Source: JABWBP01 sp964522165
GTDB lineage: Bacteria > Calditrichota > Calditrichia > RBG-13-44-9 > J075
Direction: 5' to 3'
Assembly: GCA_964522165.1 (NCBI GenBank)
Contig: CAZFVV010000004.1
Span: 1-64,000, forward strand
DNA length: 64,000 nt
Shown: positions 1-7,649 of the stretch, piece after piece
Position numbering within the stretch: position 1 is the first letter of the stretch
Layout: every line of letters begins with the position of its first letter
Position numbers and translations under genes: made by a program
Notes under the pieces: generated by a model
Database searches by the model: none
Told to the model about the DNA's origin: nothing
Seen by the model: only the letters and a program-made list of their open reading frames with translations

Positions 1-153
1 TTAGAGCGATCCGGCTTTTATCATGTTAAGGGGGTAGATAATATTTAATCCCTTGTTTTATATCCCGTGCCAGAATTATCAAAGGGCTTCGAGGAAAAAT
101 CGGGGAAATGTTTTATTACATTCCCCGGAGCGGTTTAACGAAATTTTAGCGGA

Positions 154-2247
154 ATGAGCGAAAGACCCCGAATCTCGGTCATTATCGTCAATTACAACGT
201 CAAAGAGTACCTGGAGCAGGCGCTTATCTCCCTGGAGCGGTCGCTGGCGGGCATTCCCCACGAAATTTTTGTAGTGGACAACGCCTCCGTGGACGGCAGC
301 CCGGCGCACGTGCGCCATCGTTTCCCGGGGGTGAGGCTGATCGAGAATTCCCAGAACCTGGGCTTCGGGCGGGCGAATAATATTGCCCTCGCGCAGGCCC
401 GCGGGGAGTTCATCGTGATGATCAATCCCGACACCGTGGTGCAGGAAGATACCTTCGAGAAACTGTTAGAATTCTTCGCGACCCACCCGGACGCCGGAGC
501 GGCCACCTGCAAAATCATCAACCCCGACGGCTCTTTTGCCATAGATTGCCGCCACAGCATTCCCACCCCGGCCATCGCGCTCTGGAAAGTGTTAGGATTG
601 AGCAAAATCTTTCCCAAAAGCAAAACTTTTGCCCGCTATAACCTCACCTACCTGGATCCCGACGGCACTTACCCGGTTCCAGCCATCTCCGGCTCCTTCA
701 TGATGGTGAAAAAAGCGGCGCTCGACCGGGTGGGTCTCTTTGACGAGCGGTTTTTCATGTACTGCGAGGATATCGACCTGTGCCAGCGCATCAACCTGGG
801 CGGGTTCAAAATTTACTATGTGCCCGCCACTCAAATCATTCATTATAAAGGAGAGAGCACCAAAAAGAACAACATCGATTACGTGATTACCTTTAACAAA
901 GCCCTCTACCAATTCTTCGAAAAACACTACGCCAGCAAAACCCTGTTTTTGTTTCGCTGGATCATCGTGTTAGGGATCGTGGCCCGGGGCGTGCTGATTT
1001 ACCTGCGCAACTTTCTGCACGAGCATTTCCCCTTGCTGCTGGATACCCTCATCCTCAACGGGGTTATCCTGTTATCTTTTTTCATTCGCTTAGAATTGAA
1101 AGACGGGTTTTCCTGGGAGGAGTACATCGAGCACCCGGCGGCGATCAACCTGATTTCCACGCTCATTTTTTGGATTACCGCTTATTACTTAGAAGTGTAC
1201 CCCCGCCACCGCTTCTCCATCCAGGGAATTATCAAAGCCAACGTGCTCACCTTTACCCTGCTGGCCTCGCTGACGTTTTTTCTCAAGCAATTCGCGTTTT
1301 CCCGCATTGTAGTGCTGGCTGCGGCGCTGTTGTCGCCCCTGGCGATGATCCTCTGGCGGGGAATTTTGAAACGCTACCACCGCGGCGATAAATCCGCCTG
1401 GGGGAAAGACATTTTCAGCAAGCCGACCATCATCGTGGGGAACGGCGCCGGGGCGGTTACCCTGTTCCGCAAAATTCGCGAAATGAAAGATATGAGCTAC
1501 GACCTGTTGGGAGTGGTAACGGTGGGCGAAGGGGAGGCGGAATTCGAATCCTACCACATCCCGGTGTTAGGTAGCATCGAAAATCTGGATAAGCTGATCC
1601 CCATGCACCGGGTGCGCCAGGTGATCTTCTCTTCGGAAATGCTCAGCTATGAAAAAATCCTCAAAACCATGAGCGAAATGGGCATGCCCCAATTGGAGTA
1701 TAAAATCGCTCCCTCGAATTTAGAGGTGGTGATCGGCAAATCCTCCATCGAACGGCTGGATGATTACCCGTTTTTGGAGATCGAATACGCCATCGGAAAA
1801 CCCTTTAACCGGGTGGCCAAACGGATTTTTGACGTGATACTCTCCGCCCTCGCCCTGCTCTTCACCCTGCCGGTGATGCTGCCGGTATTCTTAGTGCGCC
1901 TGCCGCAAGCCCGGCGGTTCCGGATTTTCGGGAAGAAGGGCGAGCCGCTTTCGATATGGCAGATCAAGTCCCTCCACCACCCCGGGGTGCTCAACGACTG
2001 GCTGCGCCTGTGGGAAGTGCTGCGGGGGAATTTATCCCTGGTCGGCGCGCCGATTCAACCCGCTGATACCGCCCAATCGCAGACCGGCTCCTGGTATAAA
2101 CCCGGCCTGACCGGTCTGGTGCAGATCAACCGGAAAAAAATTCTTGCCGCCGATGATATGGAGAAATACCACCTGTTTTATCTGAAAAACCAGTCGATCC
2201 TGCTGGACCTGGAGATTCTCGCCAAAGCTATTTTAGGAAGAAGATAG
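154..2247 (+). CDS. GT2 glycosyltransferase fused to a degenerate polyprenyl sugar-phosphate transferase
   Basis: A 697-residue two-part protein, probably for surface polysaccharide or lipid-linked glycan assembly at the inner membrane. Residues 8-260 are a GT-A fold family 2 transferase: VVDNAS (40-45), NLGFGRANN (69-77), the metal/sugar motif INPDT (90-94), CEDIDLCQRI (204-213) and the rhamnosyltransferase-like HYKGES (230-235). Several membrane segments follow at about 265-405, then a Rossmann-like nucleotide-binding stretch (TIIVGNGAGAV, about 425-435). The C-terminus (590-697) resembles the catalytic domain of WbaP/WcaJ-type transferases (KRIFDV, RGNLSLVGAP, PGLTGLVQ). It is only about 110 residues instead of about 190, and the usual Asp-Glu dyad of the DELPQL motif reads Asn614-Asp615. 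I infer that the GT2 half is active and the transferase half may be an anchor or scaffold. No strong Shine-Dalgarno site precedes the start. Confidence 0.85.
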   Translation: MSERPRISVIIVNYNVKEYLEQALISLERSLAGIPHEIFVVDNASVDGSPAHVRHRFPGVRLIENSQNLGFGRANNIALAQARGEFIVMINPDTVVQEDTFEKLLEFFATHPDAGAATCKIINPDGSFAIDCRHSIPTPAIALWKVLGLSKIFPKSKTFARYNLTYLDPDGTYPVPAISGSFMMVKKAALDRVGLFDERFFMYCEDIDLCQRINLGGFKIYYVPATQIIHYKGESTKKNNIDYVITFNKALYQFFEKHYASKTLFLFRWIIVLGIVARGVLIYLRNFLHEHFPLLLDTLILNGVILLSFFIRLELKDGFSWEEYIEHPAAINLISTLIFWITAYYLEVYPRHRFSIQGIIKANVLTFTLLASLTFFLKQFAFSRIVVLAAALLSPLAMILWRGILKRYHRGDKSAWGKDIFSKPTIIVGNGAGAVTLFRKIREMKDMSYDLLGVVTVGEGEAEFESYHIPVLGSIENLDKLIPMHRVRQVIFSSEMLSYEKILKTMSEMGMPQLEYKIAPSNLEVVIGKSSIERLDDYPFLEIEYAIGKPFNRVAKRIFDVILSALALLFTLPVMLPVFLVRLPQARRFRIFGKKGEPLSIWQIKSLHHPGVLNDWLRLWEVLRGNLSLVGAPIQPADTAQSQTGSWYKPGLTGLVQINRKKILAADDMEKYHLFYLKNQSILLDLEILAKAILGRR

Positions 2248-2510
2248 AGCAGGAGCAGAGGGGGGAGCAGGAGCAGGTGGCAGGTGGCAGGGGCAGGGGC
2301 AGGTGGCGGGATAGTAGGCAGGGGCAGTAGGTGGGAACGGCAGGCAATGCTACGGTTAACGGCATCAGACCCCTGCAAAACTAAAGTTTTGCGGCGAACC
2401 CGCTCCTGCCCCTGCTCCTGCCCCTGCTCCTGCCCCTGCTCCTGCCCCTGCCCCTGCCCCTGCTCCTGCTCCTGCCCCTGCCCTGCTCCAGCCCCGCTCC
2501 TGCCTAAATT
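2248..2510. repeat. GC-rich hexamer repeat arranged as a large imperfect inverted repeat
   Basis: The spacer after the glycosyltransferase has a purine-rich arm (2248-2345, variants of GGCAGGGGCAGG) and, after about 55 bases, a complementary arm (2402-2504) built from CTCCTG and CCCCTG hexamers. The loop carries a short palindrome, GCAAAACT-AA-AGTTTTGC, at 2375-2392. Apparent open frames here encode only Cys-Pro or Gly-Ala/Gln-Glu repeats and are not genes. The rest of the spacer up to 2582 holds nothing else that I recognise. Confidence 0.85.
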
Positions 2511-2582
2511 TCGCCTTGCATTTATATACCTCACCGAATATATTATGCCGCCTGTTTGTAAAACCAAGCAACCGGAGAGTCT

Positions 2583-3011
2583 ATGAAAACCCAATTGTTG
2601 ATTGTTCAGATATTTCTACTTGCGGTGATCGCTCTTTCTTGTTCCAAAAAAGCCAGCGAAAAAGAATATTTCGATTTAGCCAGCCAGTATATGGATCAGC
2701 AAAACTGGGAAAAAGCCGAGGAGTATTTTGCCAAAGTGCTCCAGGATTATCCCAGCGGCCTTTTCTCCTCCAAAGCGCTTTTTATGGTGGGCTACATTAA
2801 CGCCAATCATATTAAAAACTATGACAAAGCGCGGAAATACTACTCCGAATTCCTGGAGAAATACCCCGATCATGAACTGGCCGCTGCCGCAAAATACGAG
2901 ATCGATAACATGGGCAAGGAGATCGATGAGCTGCCTTTCCTGAAAGATGACCAGGGGCAGACGGCGGGAGGCAGTGAAGCCAAAGAAACCGGGACAACGA
3001 CGACGAACTGA
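2583..3011 (+). CDS. TPR-containing lipoprotein
   Basis: A 142-residue protein. The N-terminus is a lipoprotein signal with the lipobox ALSC at about residues 17-20, so it should be lipid-anchored in the periplasm or outer membrane. The body has two or three TPR-like helical repeats (YMDQQNWEKAEEYFAKVLQDYP, in part; then FMVGYINANHIKNYDKARKYY), as in YbgF/BamD-type scaffold proteins. The C-terminal 25 residues are polar, low-complexity and rich in Thr and Glu. A GGAGAG Shine-Dalgarno sits just upstream of the ATG. A strong hairpin with a T-run follows immediately, so the gene ends its transcription unit. No specific partner can be named. Confidence 0.8.
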   Translation: MKTQLLIVQIFLLAVIALSCSKKASEKEYFDLASQYMDQQNWEKAEEYFAKVLQDYPSGLFSSKALFMVGYINANHIKNYDKARKYYSEFLEKYPDHELAAAAKYEIDNMGKEIDELPFLKDDQGQTAGGSEAKETGTTTTN

Positions 3012-3031
3012 TCCGTTTTTTACATTTTAAT

Positions 3032-3068
3032 AAAAAAAGGGTGTGGTTAGCGCTTCACCCTTTTTTTT
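3032..3068 (+). terminator. Rho-independent terminator (possibly bidirectional)
   Basis: A7-GGGTG, a 12-base loop, CACCC and T8 follow the lipoprotein stop by about 20 bases. The A-run before and T-run after the stem allow termination in both directions. Confidence 0.85.
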
Positions 3069-3071
3069 CAA

Positions 3072-3215
3072 TTAGAGCGCGTTTCAATAATCGAAAAGCA
3101 TGCCACAAAAGCCCCAGGCCACAAAGTTTACACCAAGGAATTTATGTTTCTTTGTGAACCTTTGAAGCTTCGCGCCTTTGTGGCTAATTTTCAAATACGC
3201 TCTTTAGAACGTACT
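3072..3215. repeat. Word-type hairpin spacer (CACAAAG / CTTTGTG)
   Basis: Words of the type GCCACAAAG on the left and CTTTGTGAACC, CCTTTGTGGC on the right form an imperfect inverted repeat. The outer ends AGAGCGCGTTT and AAATACGCTCT are also nearly complementary. An upstream in-frame ATG at 3144 falls inside this repeat, which argues for the later start of the next gene. Confidence 0.6.
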
Positions 3216-3218
3216 CCA

Positions 3219-4202
3219 ATGAATCCGCATAAGGTGATGGTACTGAAGCAAACTCTCCCCGCGACACTGCTTTTTTTAACGCTGCTGCTCTCTGCTATTG
3301 CGCCCTGCCAACCCAACGACAGCCTGGCTGTTTCCACTTCACTTTCGTACGATACGGCAGCGGTGGAGTTAAAGACTTATGTGGAGAATAGTAAGGTTCC
3401 CCTGAATCGCCGGGTGATTTTCGTTGTCGAATTATCCTGGGTGGGGGACATGAGCCGGTATCACCTCCTCCCGATTTCCCAGCCGGTATTGACCAATTTG
3501 ATGATCGAAGGCAGCGGCTCGGCCAACCGCCTGGAAGAATTGCCCGGCGGTCAGTATCGCTCGATTCGGAGTTTTACCTACCGCTTAAGCCCGGTAGCCC
3601 TGGGCATGGCCTATATCGATGGGCTGGAAATCCGTTACCAGGACCCCGGGACCGGCGAGATGAACTCCCTGATTTCCCAGCGGGTGAGCGTGCAGGTTAT
3701 CGACCCGCTTCCGGATAGTTCGGATAATGTCCCGCCGTTCATTTACCTGCTTTTGTTGGGGGTCTTTTTCAGCGCCATCGCTTACTTCCTGGTTCGCTAT
3801 TTTAAAACGCGCCAGGCGGCGGCGCGGGCCCCGGAGCGGGAAATTCCCCTGGCCGAACAATATTTGAAAATTTTAGCCCACGACGTGGACCCGCGCGGCA
3901 CCAACCTGCGGGAAATGGCCCTGGAAACCGCCCGGATTTTCCGGGAATATTTGTCGAAGCAATATAACATTTCCTCCCGCGAAGCCAGCGCCGGGGAAAT
4001 CGCCGATCACCTGAGGAGCGCAGGGGTGAGCGAAGAGGAGCTGCGCCGGGTGGATGAAGCCCTGCAAAAGTGGGATTTAATTAAATTTGCCGGGGCAGAC
4101 ATCGACCCCGCGGAATTTACCAACCTCTACGAAGTGGTAAAGAATTTTTTAGAGCCAAGAGCCAAAAACCCGGAACCACCCGAAGGGGCAGGCAAAAGAT
4201 AA
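3219..4202 (+). CDS. BatD-like membrane protein, first gene of the moxR/bat operon
   Basis: About 327 residues from the chosen ATG; 3144 and 3237 are alternatives. I chose 3219 because 3144 lies inside a repeat spacer and the signal peptide (MVLKQTLPATLLFLTLLLSA) begins a few residues downstream. The extracytoplasmic part is a beta-rich domain that looks like an oxygen-tolerance (BatD) N-terminal module. One membrane helix follows (PPFIYLLLLGVFFSAIAYFL), then a cytoplasmic helical domain of about 130 residues (NLREMALETARIFREYLSKQY, in part; ending WDLIKFAGADIDPAEFTNLY). The same cytoplasmic domain recurs in the product at 7650-8615. It is placed 105 bases before moxR. In these operons BatD-type proteins are thought to work with the vWA proteins and the MoxR ATPase at the membrane; the exact role is unknown. 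Confidence 0.7.
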   Translation: MNPHKVMVLKQTLPATLLFLTLLLSAIAPCQPNDSLAVSTSLSYDTAAVELKTYVENSKVPLNRRVIFVVELSWVGDMSRYHLLPISQPVLTNLMIEGSGSANRLEELPGGQYRSIRSFTYRLSPVALGMAYIDGLEIRYQDPGTGEMNSLISQRVSVQVIDPLPDSSDNVPPFIYLLLLGVFFSAIAYFLVRYFKTRQAAARAPEREIPLAEQYLKILAHDVDPRGTNLREMALETARIFREYLSKQYNISSREASAGEIADHLRSAGVSEEELRRVDEALQKWDLIKFAGADIDPAEFTNLYEVVKNFLEPRAKNPEPPEGAGKR

Positions 4203-4307
4203 TGTTCAGGAACCGGCATCGGGAACCCGGGGCCAGATTCTTAGTTCATGGTTTTGAATTTCGGTTTTTATCTCTTGGATTTTAGTCCTGGCAATTAAGG
4301 AGATATT

Positions 4308-5297
4308 ATGCAGGTGGATATTCAAGCGATTCATGCGAAAATTCAAAAAGAGAGCGCATTTGTCGAGAAGATTGCCGGCGGAATCGGCCAGGTAATCGTG
4401 GGACAAAACTACATGGTGGAACGGCTGCTCATCGGCCTGCTCGCCAACGGCCATATTCTGTTAGAAGGGGTCCCCGGCCTGGCAAAAACCCTGACGGTCA
4501 GCACCCTGTCGAAAATCATCGATTGCAAATTCCAGCGCCTTCAATTTACCCCCGATTTGCTGCCTGCGGATTTGATCGGAACCATGATCTACAACCAGCG
4601 CACCGGGGAATTCACTACCCACAAGGGGCCGATCTTTTCCAACCTGATCCTGGCCGATGAGATCAACCGCTCCCCCGCCAAGGTGCAAAGCGCCCTGTTA
4701 GAAGCGATGCAGGAGCGCCAGGTTACCATCGGGAATGCCACTTACCCCCTGGAAGATCCCTTCCTGGTAATGGCCACCCAAAACCCCATCGAGCAGGAAG
4801 GAACTTACCCCCTCCCGGAAGCGCAGGTGGACCGTTTCATGCTGAAACTGAAGATCACCTATCCTTCCAAAGAGGAGGAGTTGGAAATCATCCGCCGCAT
4901 GGCCGGGAATACCCCACCCGCTCCCCGGGCGATCATCTCCCCGAAAGAGATCATCGCCGCCCGCCGGGTAGTCAACGAGGTATATATTGATGAGAAGATC
5001 GAGCGTTACATCATCGACTTGGTGTTTGCCACCCGGGAGCCGGAAAAATACGGTCTGAAGGAGCTGAAGCCGCTGATTGCCTTTGGCGGCTCCCCGCGTG
5101 CTTCTATTTACCTGAAAACCGCGGCTAAAGCCCATGCCTTCCTGCGCCGCCGCGGGTACGTCACCCCGGAAGACGTGAAAGCCATCGGGATGGACGTGCT
5201 GCGCCACCGGGTCATCGTCACCTACGAAGCGGAAGCGGAGGAAGTCACCTCCGAAGACGTGGTGCGCCGGGTGCTGAACCAGATCGAAGTGCCGTGA
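4308..5297 (+). CDS. moxR: MoxR family AAA+ ATPase
   Basis: A 329-residue cytoplasmic AAA+ ATPase of the MoxR class, a chaperone-like family encoded next to von Willebrand factor A (vWA) proteins. Visible motifs are Walker A GVPGLAKT (54-61), Walker B LILADEINR (113-121), the sensor region MATQNPIEQEGTYPLPEAQ and the C-terminal lid. Length is normal for the family. AAGGAG lies 5 bases before the ATG. The order moxR, DUF58, then batA/batB is the classical Bacteroides-type arrangement. The next gene starts 350 bases downstream, across a repeat-filled spacer, so co-transcription is likely but not certain. Confidence 0.95.
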   Translation: MQVDIQAIHAKIQKESAFVEKIAGGIGQVIVGQNYMVERLLIGLLANGHILLEGVPGLAKTLTVSTLSKIIDCKFQRLQFTPDLLPADLIGTMIYNQRTGEFTTHKGPIFSNLILADEINRSPAKVQSALLEAMQERQVTIGNATYPLEDPFLVMATQNPIEQEGTYPLPEAQVDRFMLKLKITYPSKEEELEIIRRMAGNTPPAPRAIISPKEIIAARRVVNEVYIDEKIERYIIDLVFATREPEKYGLKELKPLIAFGGSPRASIYLKTAAKAHAFLRRRGYVTPEDVKAIGMDVLRHRVIVTYEAEAEEVTSEDVVRRVLNQIEVP

Positions 5298-5373
5298 TGG
5301 AAGTGGGAAGTTGCAAGTTGCAAGTGGCACGTGAGAAGGGGGAAGGAAAAAGTAAAAAATGACTCCCGGTTTT

Positions 5374-5548
5374 CCGCATAGGCGTAAACCTAAGGGATTT
5401 GCGGCCAGGATTGGGGGTTAAAACCCCCGATTTTAGTGTTATTTCCCTTATCCCCGACATAAATGTCGGGGAATACGAAGCCTACTCGAAACAGAGGGGT
5501 TTTAACCCCGATTGACGGTTTCGCTCGCTTAGGTTTACGCCTATGCGG
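5374..5548. repeat. MITE-like nested palindrome of 175 bp
   Basis: Terminal 21-bp inverted repeats match perfectly (5374-5394 and 5528-5548; ends CCGCATAGGCG and CGCCTATGCGG). Inside are paired GGGGTTAAAACCCC-type segments (about 5412-5429 and 5497-5510) and a central hairpin CCCCGACAT-AA-ATGTCGGGG (5452-5471). All three share the same axis near 5461. There is no open frame and no transposase. It fills most of the spacer between moxR and the DUF58 gene. The bases before it (5298-5373) hold GCAAGTTGCAAGTGGC-type words. Confidence 0.8.
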
Positions 5549-5584
5549 TTTTCCGGGAAAATGACCACAAATGACAATAAATGA

Positions 5585-5641
5585 CGCGAAGCGAATGACG
5601 CGCGCAGCGCAACTGACGCCGAAGGCAACTGACGCGAAGCG
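5585..5641. repeat. Cluster of four GNA-triloop mini-hairpins
   Basis: Four small hairpins lie in 57 bases: CGC-GAA-GCG (5585-5593), GCGC-GCA-GCGC (5600-5610), GCC-GAA-GGC (5618-5626) and CGC-GAA-GCG (5633-5641). They are separated by AATGA or AACTGA linkers. The cluster ends 5 bases before the DUF58 start codon, where a ribosome-binding site would lie. Confidence 0.75.
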
Positions 5642-5646
5642 AGTTT

Positions 5647-6540
5647 ATGGAAACCAAAGAGCTTCTTAAAAAAGTTCGCCAGATAGAGATCAGCATCCGC
5701 GGGGTGGTGAACGAGGTGTTTGCCGGGGAGTACCATTCCGTGTTCAAAGGGCGGGGAATGGAATTCTCCGAGGTGCGGGAATACCAGTACGGCGACGACG
5801 TGCGCGCTATCGACTGGAACGTTTCCGCCCGCATGAACCATCCTTTTGTGAAGGTTTTCGAGGAAGAGCGGGAGCTGACCGTAATGATCCTCTTCGATTC
5901 CAGCGCCTCGGAAATCTTCGGCAGCCGCGGGCAGTTGAAGGGACTGGTGGCCACGGAGATCGCCGCGCTGCTGGCCTCCTCCGCCATCAAGAATAACGAC
6001 AAAGTCGGGCTGATCATCTTCAGCGACAAAATCGAGAAGTTCGTGCCTCCCCGCAAAGGCCGCCAGCACGTGCTGCGGGTGATCCGGGAGCTGCTCTACG
6101 TGGAGTACGAGGAGAGCGCCCGCCCCGCCGCCAAAACCGACATCGCCGCGGCCCTGGAATACCTGAACCAGATCGTCAAGCGGCGCGCCACGGTTTTTTT
6201 GATCAGCGATTTTATGGCGGAACGCTACGAAAAGGATTTGCAGATCGCCAACAAACGCCACGACTTAGTGGCGATTCACGTCATCGACCCCTTAGAAGAG
6301 CGGCTGCCGGCGGTCGGTTTATTGGAATTGGAAGACCTGGAAACCGGAGAAACCCTCCTGTTGGATACTTCGGTGCGGGAAATCCGCGACAGCGCCGCGC
6401 GCAACGCCCTGAAGGAGAAATCCGACTTAGAGCGGTTTTTCAAATCCATCGGGATGGATTACATCGACATTTACACCGACCGTTCCTACATCCGCCCGCT
6501 GACGAAATTCTTCCGTATGAGGGCGAAGCGGTTTCGCTGA
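5647..6540 (+). CDS. DUF58 domain protein (vWA-like, MoxR-associated)
   Basis: 297 residues, the usual length of the DUF58 proteins that pair with MoxR. The family hallmark GRGMEFSEVREYQYGDDVRAIDWNVSARMN (about 35-64) is present in part-for-part form. A vWA-like fold follows with a MIDAS-type LFDSSAS near residue 82 and FLISDF near residue 185. No signal peptide or membrane helix is evident, so it should be cytoplasmic. No Shine-Dalgarno precedes the ATG; the site is taken by a triloop hairpin, which could affect translation. It follows moxR as in Bacteroidota and Chlorobiota bat operons. Confidence 0.92.
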   Translation: METKELLKKVRQIEISIRGVVNEVFAGEYHSVFKGRGMEFSEVREYQYGDDVRAIDWNVSARMNHPFVKVFEEERELTVMILFDSSASEIFGSRGQLKGLVATEIAALLASSAIKNNDKVGLIIFSDKIEKFVPPRKGRQHVLRVIRELLYVEYEESARPAAKTDIAAALEYLNQIVKRRATVFLISDFMAERYEKDLQIANKRHDLVAIHVIDPLEERLPAVGLLELEDLETGETLLLDTSVREIRDSAARNALKEKSDLERFFKSIGMDYIDIYTDRSYIRPLTKFFRMRAKRFR

Positions 6541-6550
6541 AATCTCGGAG

Positions 6551-6606
6551 TGCAAAACTTCAGTTTTGCAGGGCTCGGACTGGAATTGCAAAGCTGAAGC
6601 TTTGCA
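6551..6606. repeat. Two TGCAAAACT-type palindromes
   Basis: TGCAAAACT-TC-AGTTTTGCA at 6551-6570 and TGCAAAGCT-GA-AGCTTTGCA at 6587-6606. They are flanked outside by CGGAG and CTCCG, so the pair is itself a larger inverted repeat. Changes in one arm are matched in the other. They lie between the DUF58 gene and the next lipoprotein gene. Confidence 0.85.
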
Positions 6607-6628
6607 CTCCGGAACACCAAAAATTTGA

Positions 6629-7597
6629 ATGATGAAAATGAGACAACGGCATTTTGTAAACTTTTTCAAACTGCTAACCGTCGGATTGGTGGGCGGTTTT
6701 TTGCTGGCAGGCTGCCAGGGCGGCTCCAAACCGGCGGTTTCCGCGGAAAAGAAGCGGGAGCTGGCCAACGCGCTCTACAACCAGGAGCTTTTCAGCCAGG
6801 CCATCGCCGAATACCAGGAGTACCTGCGTTTTTACCCGGTAGATGAAAAGGAGCAGGCCAATATCAGTTACCAGATCGGCAATATCTATTTCGAGCGGTT
6901 GAAGGATTATGAAAACGCCCTGGCCTACTTCATCCGGGCGAAAACCCTGGATCCGCAGGCCGGTTTCCAGGCGCAGCTTGGCAAAAAGGTGGTGGAATGT
7001 TTGGAACGGCTGCACCGCTCCGCGGACGCCCGGCAGGTGATCGCGCAAACCTCCGCGCTGGATGAATCCCAAAAACCCCAATCCCGCCCCGGGGAGGTGA
7101 TCGCCAAAATCGGCCAGCGGGAGATTACCACGGGGGATCTGGCCTTCCAAATCAATCAACTACCGGAATACCTGCGCGGGCAATTCCAGAGCGGGGAGCG
7201 CAAAAAACAGTTTTTGCAGCAGTATATCGCCCAGGAGCTGCTCTATGATTCCGCCAAACGTAAAGGTCTGGAGAATGACCCGGAGGTGGTCGAAGGGCTA
7301 TTCCAGGCCAAAAAGGCGCTGATGACGGAGAAATTGCTGGAACAGGAAATCGAGCAGGAAGCGAACATCGATAAATACAGCAACGCCGACGTGGAACTGT
7401 TCTACCAGGCCAATAAAGAACGCTACGCGGAGAAGGACGACAAAGGTCACGTGGAGCGGATCAAACCGTTTGCGGAAGTCGCCCAGCAGGCGGGGCAGGA
7501 TTTTGTGCAGCAGAAAAAGCAGGAAGCTTACCAGCGGATTATCGAACGGTTGATGCAGGCGGAGCAGGTCGTTATTTATGAAGCTAAGATTAAGTAA
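6629..7597 (+). CDS. Lipoprotein with TPR repeats and a SurA-N-like chaperone domain
   Basis: 322 residues with a lipoprotein signal (lipobox LAGC at about 29-32). Residues 45-150 hold TPR-like repeats (ALYNQELFSQAIAEYQEYL, then NISYQIGNIYFERLKDYENAL). From about 158 the sequence looks like the N-terminal chaperone module of SurA/PpiC proteins (KIGQREITTGDLAFQIN, QELLYDSAKRKGLENDPEV). It runs straight to a short C-terminal helix (FAEVAQQAGQDFVQQKKQEAY) with no parvulin isomerase domain between them. I infer a periplasmic holdase-like protein rather than an isomerase. It is inserted in the bat operon between DUF58 and a BatD-like gene and may serve the Bat complex. ATG codons at 6629, 6632 and 6638 are alternatives. 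Confidence 0.75.
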   Translation: MMKMRQRHFVNFFKLLTVGLVGGFLLAGCQGGSKPAVSAEKKRELANALYNQELFSQAIAEYQEYLRFYPVDEKEQANISYQIGNIYFERLKDYENALAYFIRAKTLDPQAGFQAQLGKKVVECLERLHRSADARQVIAQTSALDESQKPQSRPGEVIAKIGQREITTGDLAFQINQLPEYLRGQFQSGERKKQFLQQYIAQELLYDSAKRKGLENDPEVVEGLFQAKKALMTEKLLEQEIEQEANIDKYSNADVELFYQANKERYAEKDDKGHVERIKPFAEVAQQAGQDFVQQKKQEAYQRIIERLMQAEQVVIYEAKIK

Positions 7598-7649
7598 ATG
7601 CACAGGAGTGCTCCGCAAGGAGTGGCTCGCGCAAAATTTATTTTACAAG

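Noticed and set aside
2284..2586. Open frames rich in Cys-Pro or Gly-Ala in the spacer after the glycosyltransferase
   Set aside because: They are translations of the CTCCTG/CCCCTG hexamer repeat, open in several frames on both strands, with no ribosome site or conserved features.
3144..3218. Upstream start for the first bat-operon gene
   Set aside because: The extra 25 codons are repeat sequence (CTTTGTG words), and the signal peptide begins after the later ATG.
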